Assembly: GCA_024958655.1 (NCBI GenBank)
Contig: JANWUR010000008.1
Coordinates: 1 to 64,000 of the forward strand
Reading direction: 5' to 3'
Length of the DNA: 64,000 bases
Source of the DNA: Cyanobium sp. FGCU6
GTDB taxonomy: Bacteria; Cyanobacteriota; Cyanobacteriia; PCC-6307; Cyanobiaceae
Under the pieces are notes generated by a model. It did not search any database and was not told the DNA's origin. It saw nothing but the letters and a program-made list of their open reading frames with translations. The translations under genes were made by a program, and so were the position numbers. This document shows, in pieces, positions 1 to 9,963 of the stretch. Within the stretch, counting starts at the first letter, position 1. The number at the start of each line of letters is the position of its first letter.

Positions 1-1
1 G

Positions 2-3000
2 AACCGCAGCCGGAGCGGCGGCTCAGGTCTGCGGAGGTTTGTTGCTGATCAAGTCCCGCCTTACCGGCACCAGGAGAAGGCCTTTCAGCGGCTGTCTCCA
101 GGCAGCCCACAGAACACCCTGGTGGCCACGGGCACCGGCTCCGGCAAAACCGAGGCCTTCCTGCTGCCGCTGCTCGAGCATTGCCGCCAGCAGCAGGCCC
201 AGGGCCAACGGGGCATCAAGGCAATTCTCATCTACCCGATGAATGCCCTGGCCACCGACCAGGCCCGGCGCATCGCCGATCTGATCCACACCACCCCAGC
301 CCTCGCTGGTCTGCGCGCTGGCCTCTACATCGGCGCCTCCGACGACGTGCCCGCGGCGGCGATGACCGCCACCAGCGTGATCACGGATAAGGAGGCCCTG
401 CACAAGGCTCCGCCCGATATCCTGCTCACCAACTACAAACAGCTCGATTACCTGCTGATTCAGCCCCACGTGCAGAGCCTGTGGGAGCACAACGGCCGCC
501 TGGCCGATGGCAGCAGCACCCTCCGTTATCTCGTGGTGGATGAGTTCCACACCTTCGATGGCGCTCAGGGCACAGACCTCGCCTGCCTGATCCGCCGCCT
601 GCGCGATCGCCTTCAGTGCCCGGGCGATGAGCTGGTGTGCGTGGGCACCTCCGCCACGCTCGGCGGCCCCGACTCGCGCGAGGCGATGCGCAGCTACGCG
701 GGGCAGATCTTCGCCAGCAGCTTTGAGCCCGCCTCTCTGATTGAGGAGGAGCGCCTCAGCCCCGAGGAGTTCTTCCGGGATCACACCGCCTACGGCGAGG
801 AGGGGCTGCGCCTCTTACCCCTGCCAGGGCTTGAGGCGCTGGATCAGCTCGATCCTGAACACGCCGTCAGCGCCGAGGCTTACCTCGCCGCTCAGGCGGA
901 GCTCTGGCTGGCTGCCTTGCTGCCGCCAGCGCCTGAGGGCAATGTTCAGGACGACACCTGGCGGTTGGCGCTGGGCAGCCAGCTCGGCACCTTGCCGGCC
1001 GTGCACAACCTGGTGCGCCAGGCCGCAAGCACCTGCTCGATCGAGGAGCTGCTGGAGCGCTTCTCCCGCCAGCTTGGTCTTGGTGATCAGTACCCCCGGC
1101 GCTACCGGGTGCTGCTGCTCGAGAGCCTGCTGGCCCTGATCGCCCATGCCCGCCGCACCACCACCAGGCTCGATGGCAGCCCGGTGGTGGTGCCCTGGCT
1201 CAACCTGCGCGTGCAGCTCTGGTTGCGGGAGCTCAAGCGCATGGTGGCCTCCGTGGAGGCCCAACCCCAGCTGCGCCATTCCGATGATCTGGCCGGCAGC
1301 GACAGCAGCATCCACCTGCCCGTGGTGCATTGCCGCGATTGCGGCGCCACCGCCTGGACCTCCACGGCGCTCAACTCCACCAGCAACACGCTGGATCGCG
1401 CCAACAACCTCCGCAACTTCTACAAGGCGTTCTTCTCCGGCGCTCCTGAGCTCCGCTACCTGTTCCCCCAGGGCAATGCAGACGCAGACGGTTGCAGTCA
1501 CCAGCTCTGCTGCAGCTGCCTGTCGTTCCATCCCGCCAAAGAGCTGGCCGACGCCACGCCCACAGGTGCGGTGCCCGTCTGCCCCACCTGCCAGAGCCGC
1601 GAGCTGGTGGCGGTCGACATCCCCGACTGCAGCATCGTCGACGACAACAACCACCCGCGCGTCAGCCGCGACTGCCCCTACTGCAACGCCCAGCAGAGCT
1701 TGCTGTTGATTGGTTCCTCGGCCGCCAACCTCACCAGCACCTGGAGCGCCTCCCTGTTTGCCTCGGCCTTCAACGGCGACAAGAAGCTGCTGGCCTTCTC
1801 CGATTCGGTGCAGGACGCTGCCCACCGCGCCGGCTACATCGCCGCCCGCGCCTACCGCACCTCCTTCCGCACCGCCCTCACCACCACGCTGCAGCAGGCC
1901 GGCGCGCCGTTGCCGCTCGATCAGCTGCAGGAGCGACTGATCAGCGATTGGCAGCAGCGCTTCCCGAATCCCGTCGACTTCGCTGCCACCTTCATCCCCC
2001 ACGACCTGGAGTGGCTCAGGGAGTGGGATGCCCTGCAGCAGCAGCTCACGCCCAGCCTCGAGGCCAATGGCACGCTGATGCGCTTCGTGTGCGATCGGCT
2101 CCGCTGGGAGGTGGCCGCCGAGTTCGGCTACCGCTCCCGGCTGGGCTCCTCGGTGGAGCAGGCCGGCGCGTTGGCAGCCGCTGTGGATCCCGCCGCCGTG
2201 AACACATTGATACCAGGTCTGCTCACTCGGCTGCAGAACGAGGTGGAGCCGCTGCGCGGCTTGCGCCTGGGGCCACTGCAGAAGCTGGTGGTGGGCCTGC
2301 TGCAGCACCTGCGCCAGCGCGGTGCCCTGGCCCTGAGCGAGCTGGTGGGGCGCGACGGCAAGACCAGCGAGTACCTCGAGAGCGGCGGCGAAAACACCTA
2401 TCCCTTCAACCAGATCCCCTACACCCCGAAGTTCGGGCGCACCGCCAGCCGGCCGATCTTTCTCACCAGCTATCGCGGCAAAGGGCGCTTCGAGCAGCTG
2501 GTGCGCGACTCCGGCCGCCCCACCTGGGCCCAGCACTGGCTGGAGCGCACCCTCACCCCAGCCAGCCCCCTGGATGCCGAGCAGCAGAAGGAAGCCCTGA
2601 ACGCCGTCGTCGACGCGTTGTGCCAGGCCGGCCTGCTGCTGCCGTTCAGCGGCGGGCGGGGTGAGCGCATCTGGGCGATTCCGCCAGCCGCCATCACCGT
2701 GAGCCATGAGGCCCACCCTGTTCGCTGCGAGCACTGCGGCGACATGCACAGCGTGCCCACCGAGCAGCTGAGCCTCTGGGATGGTCTGCCCTGCCAGGTG
2801 CGCCATTGCCCCGGCAGCTACCGGGCCGAGCCCCGTGGTGGGTCGCCCCTCTGGGGTCTGCCCCTCTACCGGCGGCTGTATCAGCGCGGCGAGGTGCACC
2901 GCATCGTGGCCCGCGAACACACCGGCCTGCTGGAGCGCGGCGAGCGCGAGCGGCTGGAAACCCAGTTCATCCGCGGCGAATACCGCAGCGATCCCAACCT

Positions 3001-6000
3001 GCTGTCGGCCACCTCCACCCTGGAGATGGGCATCAACATCGGCGATCTCTCCACCGTGCTGCTGGCCTCGGTGCCACCCGAGCCGGCCAACTACCAGCAG
3101 CGCATCGGCCGTGCCGGCCGCCGCGACGGCAACGCCATGGTGGGCACGCTGGTCACCGGCACCGCCCACGACCTCTACTTCTTCTCAGACCCGCGCGAGA
3201 TGTTGCAGGGGCAGGTGAATCCCCCCGGCTGCTATCTCGATGCAGCCGCCATCCTGCGCCGCCAGCTGCTCGCTTACAGCCTCGATCGCTGGGTGGCGGG
3301 CGGCCTTGATCCGCTGGCGCTGCCACGCAAGCTCAAGCCCGTGCTTGATGGCGTGGAGAAAGCCAGCGCTGGCACCATCCCCCAGGAGTTCCCCTACACC
3401 TGGCTGGGCTGGGTGCAGGCCCATCAGGCTGATCTGCTGGAGCGTTTCTGCGCCCTGTTCGGCGAGGTGCTTCAGCCTGCCAGTGCTGCTGATCTGCGCG
3501 GGTTCCTGCTCACCCCCGCCGATGGGGGCGGAGAGGGCGCCTTTGATGCGCCATTCGCTCAGGAATTGCTTGCCCGGCTGCGGGATCTGGTGGCGGAACG
3601 CAAGCGGCTGGGTGCAGAAGCCCGCAAGCTCCGCGAGCGCTACAACAAGCTCTGCGAACGGCCCGACGACGGCCTCACCCCTGAGGAACGGGAGGCCAAG
3701 GATTCGATCCGCCGCGAGCAATTTGCTTACAACCAGCTGCGCAAGGACCTCGACGGCCGCCCCCTGCTGGCGATGCTCACCGATGAGGGCTTTCTGCCGA
3801 ACTACGCCTTCCCGGAGGCGGGCGTCACGCTCAAGTCGGTGCTCTGGCGCAAGCTGCCCGGCCGTTCCGGGGATGGCCGCCGCAGTGAGGAACTGCCGCC
3901 CCTCTCCTACGAGCGCCCCGCCAACGTGGCCATCCGCGAGCTGGTGCCCGATGGCCAGTTCTACGCCCAGGGCCGCCGCGTCAAGGTCGACCTGGTCGAC
4001 CCCAACCTCAACCAAAGCGAGCGCTGGCGATTCTGCCCCTCCTGCTCCTATGCCGCTCGCGAAACCGACGACGATTTCGGCCGTAAGGAATGCCCACGCT
4101 GCGGCAGCAGTGGTTACGCAGACCACGGCCAGGTCAAGGAGATGGCCCGGCTGCGCCAGGTGCAGGCCACCACGGAAGACGCCCGCAGCCGCTTCGGCGA
4201 CGACAGCGACGAGCGCAATCCGCTGTTCTTCCATCGCGAGCTGTTGATCGTTCCCGACCACAGCCGCCGCGAGATCTCCCTGGCCATCGCCGATGAAGAG
4301 TTTCCCTTCGGCGCGGAATACCTGGCCAGCACCACCTTCCGCGAGATCAACTTCGGCGAGCAGGCCGTGGTGGGTGCCAGCCACGCCATCGCCGGCAAGG
4401 CCCTGAAGGTGAAGGGCTTTGAGCTCTGCCGCAGTTGCGGCAAGGTGCAGCACGGCGCCGCCAAGGCCAGCAACCACACCTGGGGCTGCCGGTATCGCGA
4501 CAAGCCCGATGACGCCCAGCTGCGCCAGCTGCTGTTCCTATACCGGGAGTTCAACTCAGAAGCCCTGCGCTTCCTGCTGCCAGGCGCCAGCTTCTGGGAT
4601 GAGGCCGGCCAGCCCTCGTTCGTGGGCGCCCTCCACCTGGGCCTGCGCCAGCGCTTCGGCGGCAAGGTGGATCACCTCCAGTCGGCCCTGGGGGAGGAAC
4701 CCCAGCCCGGCAGCCAGCAGCGCAAGACGTTCCTGTACCTCTTCGATTCGGTGCCCGGCGGCACCGGTTACGTGCGTCAGCTCATCGAGGCCGGCGGTGC
4801 GGATCTACGCGCGGTGTTTGAGCAATCGCTCCAGACCCTGCAGGGCTGCTCCTGCAGCGATGGCTGCTACCGCTGCATCTTCATGTACCGGCAGCGCTTC
4901 GATCGCGAGCGCACCAGCAAGCGCCGCGCCATCGAGCAGCTGCAGACGATCCTGAACCGCTGGGAGGAGCTGCAGCCCTCAGAGCGCAGCCTCTCGGAGG
5001 TTGTGATCAACACCCGCGCCGAAAGCGAGCTGGAGCTGCGCTTCATCGAAAAACTGCGGGAGGGCAAAGGCAAGCCAGCTGGTGTCACCGTCACCCTGCG
5101 CGACGACTTCATCAAGGGCAACAAGGGCTACCTGCTCACGTTCAACAACGGCGCCAGCGTGGTGAGCTGGAAGGTGGAGCAGCAGGTGCCGATCGGCGAA
5201 GCAGAGGGTGTTCGCGCCTTTTCCCGTGCCGACTTCCTGCTCACGCCCACGGCCGGCGGCAAGCCGATCGCCATCTACACCGACGGCTGGGAGTACCACC
5301 GCGGCCGCCTGTCGACCGATGCCGAACAGCGCATGGCCCTGCAGCGCAGCGGCCGCTACCTCTTCTGGGCCCTCAGCTGGGACGACGTGGTGGAAGCGCC
5401 GCCCACCGCCCAGGCGGCGCTGGATCCCAACGGCCTGGCGGTGGGGGTGAACCCCGCGTTCGCCAACAAGCCCGAAACCTTCATCGAGCGCTGGTGGCCC
5501 CAGCCGCTGCTCGACAGCCTCACCTCGGCGCCGCCGTTGATGCCGCGGCAGGCGCAGCTGGCCAGCAGCCTGCAGCTGCTGATGGCTTACCTGGCCAACC
5601 CTTCGGAGGCGTTGTGGCAGGGCATGGCGCAGCAGTTCTGCCTGGCCCAGGCCTCACCCCTACCCATCGAGTCCCCCGAGCTGATGGCCCCAGCCACTGC
5701 CCTCCAGCTCGATCCACACGTGCAGGAGTGGCAAGCAACGGAGCCCTCTCGCCGCGTGGGCCAGCACCTCACGCCCGCTCCTGGCCTGCAGATCCTCAAC
5801 CTGGTGGACATGGGTCTGCATGAGCGTCGCCATCCAGCCGCCAGCTTCCGTGCCATTCACTTCGAGCCGGATCCAAACGCCTCTGAGCATCAGCAACAGG
5901 CCGGCTGGCGGGAGTGGTTACGCCAGGGCAACCTCTTCCAGTTCCTGCCCCATCTGCTGATCTCCACCCCGGGCTGGGGTGGCAACGAGCAATCCCCTGC

Positions 6001-6355
6001 GGTCGACCCGCCCCAGGTGTGGGTGGCGGCCGATCCGGCCAACGCCGGGCGGCAACGGGCCTGGCAGGAACTGGGCCGCTTCGCTCCAGCCGAGGCGCAG
6101 CCGCTGCTGGAGGCCCTGGAAGCAGCCTGGCGAGACACTGATCACCCCATGCCTGAGCAGGCCTTTGAACTGGAGGGCCCCCGCGGCGACGTGCTCGCCC
6201 AGGCGGAGCTGGCCTGGCCCGAGCAACGCCTGGCGGTGGTGGGCGATCCCGTTGATGCGGAAGCCTTCACAGCCGCGGGCTGGCACTGCTGGTCGTTGGA
6301 GGATCCTCCCGGCAGTACAGCCACCGCTCTGAGCGAGGCGGTCACACCCTCCTGA
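2..6355 (+). CDS. Large DUF1998-type SF2 helicase, DruE/Druantia-like (5' end outside window)
   Basis: The frame is open from base 2 and contains a Q-motif-like stretch (YRHQEKAFQRL) before the Walker A motif, so the true start lies left of the window and the GTG at 122 is internal. At least 2,117 residues are encoded. Seen in order: Walker A (ATGTGSGKTE, nt 125-155), DEFH box (nt 538-550), TSATL, scattered CxxC zinc ribbons, helicase C motif VI (QRIGRAGRRDG, about nt 3,092-3,125), a DUF1998/MZB four-cysteine cluster (CSCSDGCYRC, about nt 4,850-4,880), and a Vsr/DUF559-like stretch containing YTDGWEYH (about nt 5,275-5,300) that may be a nuclease fold. About 350 C-terminal residues are unassigned. 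Helicases of this size and layout are the signature DruE protein of Druantia anti-phage systems. That assignment is inferred from architecture; a DISARM/Dpd-type helicase is an alternative. It starts an operon with the next two genes (26-bp gap). Confidence 0.8.
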   Translation, partial: NRSRSGGSGLRRFVADQVPPYRHQEKAFQRLSPGSPQNTLVATGTGSGKTEAFLLPLLEHCRQQQAQGQRGIKAILIYPMNALATDQARRIADLIHTTPALAGLRAGLYIGASDDVPAAAMTATSVITDKEALHKAPPDILLTNYKQLDYLLIQPHVQSLWEHNGRLADGSSTLRYLVVDEFHTFDGAQGTDLACLIRRLRDRLQCPGDELVCVGTSATLGGPDSREAMRSYAGQIFASSFEPASLIEEERLSPEEFFRDHTAYGEEGLRLLPLPGLEALDQLDPEHAVSAEAYLAAQAELWLAALLPPAPEGNVQDDTWRLALGSQLGTLPAVHNLVRQAASTCSIEELLERFSRQLGLGDQYPRRYRVLLLESLLALIAHARRTTTRLDGSPVVVPWLNLRVQLWLRELKRMVASVEAQPQLRHSDDLAGSDSSIHLPVVHCRDCGATAWTSTALNSTSNTLDRANNLRNFYKAFFSGAPELRYLFPQGNADADGCSHQLCCSCLSFHPAKELADATPTGAVPVCPTCQSRELVAVDIPDCSIVDDNNHPRVSRDCPYCNAQQSLLLIGSSAANLTSTWSASLFASAFNGDKKLLAFSDSVQDAAHRAGYIAARAYRTSFRTALTTTLQQAGAPLPLDQLQERLISDWQQRFPNPVDFAATFIPHDLEWLREWDALQQQLTPSLEANGTLMRFVCDRLRWEVAAEFGYRSRLGSSVEQAGALAAAVDPAAVNTLIPGLLTRLQNEVEPLRGLRLGPLQKLVVGLLQHLRQRGALALSELVGRDGKTSEYLESGGENTYPFNQIPYTPKFGRTASRPIFLTSYRGKGRFEQLVRDSGRPTWAQHWLERTLTPASPLDAEQQKEALNAVVDALCQAGLLLPFSGGRGERIWAIPPAAITVSHEAHPVRCEHCGDMHSVPTEQLSLWDGLPCQVRHCPGSYRAEPRGGSPLWGLPLYRRLYQRGEVHRIVAREHTGLLERGERERLETQFIRGEYRSDPNLLSATSTLEMGINIGDLSTVLLASVPPEPANYQQRIGRAGRRDGNAMVGTLVTGTAHDLYFFSDPREMLQGQVNPPGCYLDAAAILRRQLLAYSLDRWVAGGLDPLALPRKLKPVLDGVEKASAGTIPQEFPYTWLGWVQAHQADLLERFCALFGEVLQPASAADLRGFLLTPADGGGEGAFDAPFAQELLARLRDLVAERKRLGAEARKLRERYNKLCERPDDGLTPEEREAKDSIRREQFAYNQLRKDLDGRPLLAMLTDEGFLPNYAFPEAGVTLKSVLWRKLPGRSGDGRRSEELPPLSYERPANVAIRELVPDGQFYAQGRRVKVDLVDPNLNQSERWRFCPSCSYAARETDDDFGRKECPRCGSSGYADHGQVKEMARLRQVQATTEDARSRFGDDSDERNPLFFHRELLIVPDHSRREISLAIADEEFPFGAEYLASTTFREINFGEQAVVGASHAIAGKALKVKGFELCRSCGKVQHGAAKASNHTWGCRYRDKPDDAQLRQLLFLYREFNSEALRFLLPGASFWDEAGQPSFVGALHLGLRQRFGGKVDHLQSALGEEPQPGSQQRKTFLYLFDSVPGGTGYVRQLIEAGGADLRAVFEQSLQTLQGCSCSDGCYRCIFMYRQRFDRERTSKRRAIEQLQTILNRWEELQPSERSLSEVVINTRAESELELRFIEKLREGKGKPAGVTVTLRDDFIKGNKGYLLTFNNGASVVSWKVEQQVPIGEAEGVRAFSRADFLLTPTAGGKPIAIYTDGWEYHRGRLSTDAEQRMALQRSGRYLFWALSWDDVVEAPPTAQAALDPNGLAVGVNPAFANKPETFIERWWPQPLLDSLTSAPPLMPRQAQLASSLQLLMAYLANPSEALWQGMAQQFCLAQASPLPIESPELMAPATALQLDPHVQEWQATEPSRRVGQHLTPAPGLQILNLVDMGLHERRHPAASFRAIHFEPDPNASEHQQQAGWREWLRQGNLFQFLPHLLISTPGWGGNEQSPAVDPPQVWVAADPANAGRQRAWQELGRFAPAEAQPLLEALEAAWRDTDHPMPEQAFELEGPRGDVLAQAELAWPEQRLAVVGDPVDAEAFTAAGWHCWSLEDPPGSTATALSEAVTPS

Positions 6356-6381
6356 TCCACGACCCAATCCACGCCCCTGCC

Positions 6382-8580
6382 ATGAGCGAGCCTCGCCTCA
6401 CCGTTGCCCTCTCCAACGACTTCTTCAAGGCGTTCGGCCGGCTGCCGGAGAAGGCCCAAGGCAAGGTGGCCACCTTCATCTCCAGGTTCCGCGACAACCC
6501 CCGCAGTCCCGGGCTCAACTACGAGCGCATCGAGGGCGGCAAGGACCCCTTCATCCGCTCAGTCCGCGTCGATCAGGACATCCGCTGCATTGTGCGCGCC
6601 CCCGATACAGGCGACACCTATGTGCTGCTCTGGATCGACAAACACGACGACGCCTACCAATGGGCCCGGCGCCGCACCTGCCACGTGAACCGCGTCTCCG
6701 GTGCCCTGCAGGTAGTGGACGTCGAGGCGGCCGAAATGGCTGTCACTGCTGAAACAGCCGTGGGTGACGCGATCGCCGCCGCCGTCAGCGAGGCGCTGGC
6801 CAATCAGGCCCCCGTCGTCCAGCCGGTGCAGGCCCAGGTTGGGTCACTGTTTGCCCATTGCAGCGACGACCAGCTGATGCTGCTTGGCGTCCCCGAGGCG
6901 CTGTTGCCCGCAGTGCGTGCCGTCAGCAGCGACGAGGCTCTCGGCCGTCTGATCGAGTGGGTGCCGCAGGACTGCGTCGATGGCCTGATCCTGCTGGCCG
7001 ATGGCAAACCGATCGAGGCGGTGATCGAGGAGCTGGAGCGTCAGCGGCCTGCCGCCATCGATCCCACCGATGTGGCGGCAGCCCTGGAAACACCAGAGAG
7101 CAAGGCCGAGTTCCTGGTGATCACCGACGACGACGTGCTCGAGGCGATGCTCTCGGCACCGCTGGAGCGCTGGCGCGTGTTTCTCCACCCCAGCCAGCGC
7201 CGGCTGGTGGAGCGCCAGTGGAGCGGGGCGGTGCGCGTGCTCGGCGGCGCCGGCACCGGCAAAACCGTGGTGGCCATGCACCGCGCCCGCTGGCTGGCCA
7301 ACGAATTGATCAAAACCGGCGCCCCCGGCCGGGTGCTGTTCACCACCTTCACCCGCAACCTGGCCACCGACATTCGCGCCAACCTCACCAAGATCTGCAG
7401 CCCCGAGGAACTCCAACGCATCGAAGTGATTCATCTCGATGGCTGGGTGATGACCTTCCTCAAAGGGCAGGGGCTGCAGGTGCGCGTGTTCAACGAAGAG
7501 GCCCGCGACAGCTGCTGGAGCCTGGCCATGGATGTGGCCGAAACCTCGCTGGGTCTGGATGAACGCTTCTACCGCGAGGAGTGGAAAGACGTGGTGCTCG
7601 CCCAGGGGTGTCGCAGCCGCGACGAGTATCTGATGGCCCGCCGCGTCGGACGCGGCACCCGCCTGAGTCGCCCGCAGCGTGCCCAGATCTGGCCCGTGTT
7701 CGATGCGGTGCGGGCTGAATTTCGCCAGCGCGGACTGTGGGAGCCGGAGGAGGCCAAGCAGATCGCCTCCGACCTGATCCATAAGGCCAATCAACCCCCG
7801 CTCTACGCCGCCGTGGTGGTGGATGAGGCTCAGGATCTTGATGTGGCCTCCTTCTCGCTGTTGCGGGCTCTGGTGGGTGAACCTCGCGCCAACGATCTGT
7901 TCATCGTCGGCGATCCCCACCAGCGCATCTACGGCAAGCCGTTGGTGCTCAGCCGCTGCGGCATCGACATCCGCGGCCGCGCCCGCAAGTTGCGCATCAA
8001 CTACCGCACCACCGAGGAAACCCGTGCCTGGGCCACTGCCGTGCTCCATGGCCTCGACTTCGACGATCTCGATGGGGGCACTGATCCCGCCAGCGATACC
8101 CGCTCCCTGCTTCATGGTGACCAACCCCTCGTGCAGGGCTTCGAGGATCCCGCCGATGAACAGACGTTCCTGGTGAGCACGCTGCGGCAGCTGCGCGAGG
8201 AGCAGCAGTCGCTGGCGTCCACCTGCGTGGCGGCCCGCACCAACAAGGCCGTGGAGAAGCTGGAAGCCCTGCTCAAAGGCGAGGGGTTCGCCACCCGAGT
8301 GATCAAGGCTGAGGAATCCGACGATCCAAGCGATCCAGCGCTGCGGCTCGCCACCATGCATCGGGTCAAAGGGCTTGAATTCGACCAGGTCTTCCTGCCA
8401 ACACTGGATGCTTCCCAGATGCCCCTGCAGGTGGAGCTCAAAAAACGGCCCGACGCCCTCTCCCGCGAGCTGTTCGAGCAGCAGGAGCGCTCACTGCTGC
8501 ATGTGGCGGCCACCCGGGCCAAGAAGCGGGTGGTGGTGAGCTACAGCGGCAAGGCGTCACCTTTCATCTGCCAGAGCTGA
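6382..8580 (+). CDS. RelE-like domain fused to UvrD-type SF1 helicase
   Basis: The protein has 732 residues. Residues 1-95 or so look like a RelE/ParE-fold toxin domain (the RVDQDIRCIVRAP to WIDKHDDAYQWARR pattern). A variable linker follows, then a full SF1 helicase from about residue 265: Walker A GGAGTGKTVVA, motif II VVDEAQDL, motif III GDPHQRIYGK, INYRTT, motif V MHRVKGLEFDQVFLP and motif VI HVAATRAKK. The RelE-like part lacks an adjacent antitoxin and is translated with the helicase, so it more likely binds RNA/ribosomes or nucleic acid as a module than acts as a free toxin (inference). It lies 26 bp after the large helicase and 5 bp before the MltR-like gene, so the three are probably co-transcribed as a defence operon. 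Confidence 0.85.
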   Translation: MSEPRLTVALSNDFFKAFGRLPEKAQGKVATFISRFRDNPRSPGLNYERIEGGKDPFIRSVRVDQDIRCIVRAPDTGDTYVLLWIDKHDDAYQWARRRTCHVNRVSGALQVVDVEAAEMAVTAETAVGDAIAAAVSEALANQAPVVQPVQAQVGSLFAHCSDDQLMLLGVPEALLPAVRAVSSDEALGRLIEWVPQDCVDGLILLADGKPIEAVIEELERQRPAAIDPTDVAAALETPESKAEFLVITDDDVLEAMLSAPLERWRVFLHPSQRRLVERQWSGAVRVLGGAGTGKTVVAMHRARWLANELIKTGAPGRVLFTTFTRNLATDIRANLTKICSPEELQRIEVIHLDGWVMTFLKGQGLQVRVFNEEARDSCWSLAMDVAETSLGLDERFYREEWKDVVLAQGCRSRDEYLMARRVGRGTRLSRPQRAQIWPVFDAVRAEFRQRGLWEPEEAKQIASDLIHKANQPPLYAAVVVDEAQDLDVASFSLLRALVGEPRANDLFIVGDPHQRIYGKPLVLSRCGIDIRGRARKLRINYRTTEETRAWATAVLHGLDFDDLDGGTDPASDTRSLLHGDQPLVQGFEDPADEQTFLVSTLRQLREEQQSLASTCVAARTNKAVEKLEALLKGEGFATRVIKAEESDDPSDPALRLATMHRVKGLEFDQVFLPTLDASQMPLQVELKKRPDALSRELFEQQERSLLHVAATRAKKRVVVSYSGKASPFICQS

Positions 8581-8585
8581 TCGCA

Positions 8586-9176
8586 ATGCCCCAGGCCAGG
8601 GCCTCCCCTTTGCCACCCGCCGGAGGTGATGCTGCCGATTCGGCACGCACCATCGCTCTGCAGATGCTCGAGGAGCGGGGTCGGGGAGCGGTTCTCGTTG
8701 GTGTCGCTCGCGTGGATGCAGCACTGGAGCGACTATTGCAGGCGGTGTTGCTGCCGCCTCCAGGCTCTGCCGACACCTTCTTCCAGCCCGACCGACCGCT
8801 GGGATCCTTCGGGGTGCGGATCACCCTCGCGGCCCGGCTGGGGCTGATCGATGCACCTGTGGAGCGGACCCTCCACACCCTGAGGCGCGTGCGCAACACC
8901 TTCGCGCACTCCAGCGATTCCGCCTCCCTCAGCGATCCCGCCCATGCCGGCCGCCTTGCCCAGGCCTACCAGGACGCCCGCGTCAATCCGCTCTGGGGAC
9001 CCCTGGAAACGGTGCTCGCCAAAACCAGTGACACCGGAGAGCCCCCTTTAGATCCCGCCCTGCGGGATTACATCCTGCTGATCACGATCCTGGTGGCGTT
9101 TCTGGAGGCAGCGGCGCAGCAGCTGCGGCCCATCCAGCCGGCCGTGGTGATGCGCTTCACCGGAATCTCCCCGTAG
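8586..9176 (+). CDS. MltR/HEPN-like protein
   Basis: The protein has 196 residues and the MltR-family signature: a helical N-terminus ending GRGAVLVGVARVDAALE, then RPLGSFGVRITLAARLGLI, then VRNTFAHSS. R103-NTFA-H108 is a canonical HEPN Rx4H motif, so RNase activity is possible. The family is named for the mannitol operon repressor, but most members outside enterobacteria sit beside defence genes. It follows the RelE-UvrD gene by 5 bp and looks like the third member of that operon. A homologous truncated copy overlaps the end of hsdR at 10,252-10,404 on the other strand, so this family is linked to two defence loci in the window. Confidence 0.75.
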   Translation: MPQARASPLPPAGGDAADSARTIALQMLEERGRGAVLVGVARVDAALERLLQAVLLPPPGSADTFFQPDRPLGSFGVRITLAARLGLIDAPVERTLHTLRRVRNTFAHSSDSASLSDPAHAGRLAQAYQDARVNPLWGPLETVLAKTSDTGEPPLDPALRDYILLITILVAFLEAAAQQLRPIQPAVVMRFTGISP

Positions 9177-9323
9177 CCAGCACGCCCAGCTCTCCGCCCT
9201 CCGCCCCCTCGCTCCTGGGTCCCCGGTGCTCCGCTGCCGGCCCTCTCCAGTCTGGGGCCCGCCTGGGGGCAGGCCCCGGCCCGGCGAGGTCCTTTCGCAG
9301 CGCCGCGCTTGGCGCCGATCGCC

Positions 9324-9597
9324 ATGGTTCTGCTCTCTGCTCTCTGCACGCGGCGGTGCCGCCACCACCACGGGGGTGTCCCGCTCGTTGTTCTGCCGGC
9401 CTGAGGAGGATCCGTTCCTGTTGCTCGTGCTGTTGCTCGAATCCACCCTGCGCACGATCGAGGGGATGTTGCGGCGGCGGCAGGGGTTGCCGCTACGGCG
9501 CAGCTGGATGGAGCAGCCCTATGGGGAGGAGGAGGTCACGCTGCTGGAGGAGGAGGTGGATCGGCGGCTGATGGCGCCAAGGGCGCCGGGGGGCTGA
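9324..9597 (+). pseudogene. Small ORF a of the repeat unit, decayed copy
   Basis: This corresponds to the intact ORF at 24,465-24,761. The ATG at 9,324 is out of frame with the conserved part because of small indels in the first 40 bases. The conserved frame (LFCRPEEDPFL, then GLPLRRSWMEQPYGEEEV) is present, but the C-terminal coil is shortened by an in-frame deletion. Function unknown. Confidence 0.5.
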
Positions 9598-9788
9598 AGG
9601 CTCCCACCAGCTCCTGGGTTCCGCTGGGACCGCGTGCCGGCGGCCCTTCCCAGGCTGCGGCCCTCGCGCCAGGGCTGCGCGAGCTGGCCGCCACCAGCGG
9701 ACTCTCCCCCTCAAGGCAGCCGCGGCGGGGGCCCTGGGCCAGCCCTGGCGCGGGCCGCCGGCTGGGGCGGTCCTCCGTCCCGCTCGCC

Positions 9789-9963
9789 ATGGCCGCTGGC
9801 TTCTCCTGTGATCTCCCTGTCCCCGAGGTGCTGCTCGATCTCCATCAGCGGCGCATCCGCTGGCGGGTGCTGCTGATGCCTCGGCCGGGATCCGCGCCGC
9901 TGGTGCTCATCGAAAAGCGCGGCAAGGGTGGGCGGCTGCTGCATCGCCAGCTTGCCCTCTGGC
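9789..9963 (+). pseudogene. Small ORF b of the repeat unit, truncated copy
   Basis: It starts at the same ATG (MAAG) as the intact copy at 26,562-26,900 and matches it for about 58 codons (EVLLDLHQRRIRWRVLLMPRP, then LVLIEKRGKGGRLLH). It then runs into unrelated sequence at about 9,963, so the C-terminal half is lost. Function unknown. Confidence 0.5.

Larger units (their letters stand above)
9228..9963 (+). repeat. Repeat unit, copy 1 (left boundary of the RM/TA block)
   Basis: About 735 bp are highly similar to 24,367-24,935 plus 26,544-26,735 (copy 2, interrupted by an IS). The shared start is a GC-rich block containing CCCTCTCCAGTCTG; the similarity fades near 9,963. The unit carries two small ORFs (here both damaged). 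Differences between copies are partly in-frame indels (4 extra codons near 9,418; a 42-bp deletion near 9,555), suggesting past selection on the encoded peptide. I do not recognise the element. It is in the same orientation as copy 2, so the two copies form direct repeats around the type I RM locus. Confidence 0.8.

Noticed and set aside
815-3169. 784-codon open frame on the - strand inside the large helicase gene
   Set aside because: Antisense shadow of a high-GC gene: low-complexity Ala/Gly/Gln-rich translation without domains, while the + strand frame carries helicase motifs throughout.
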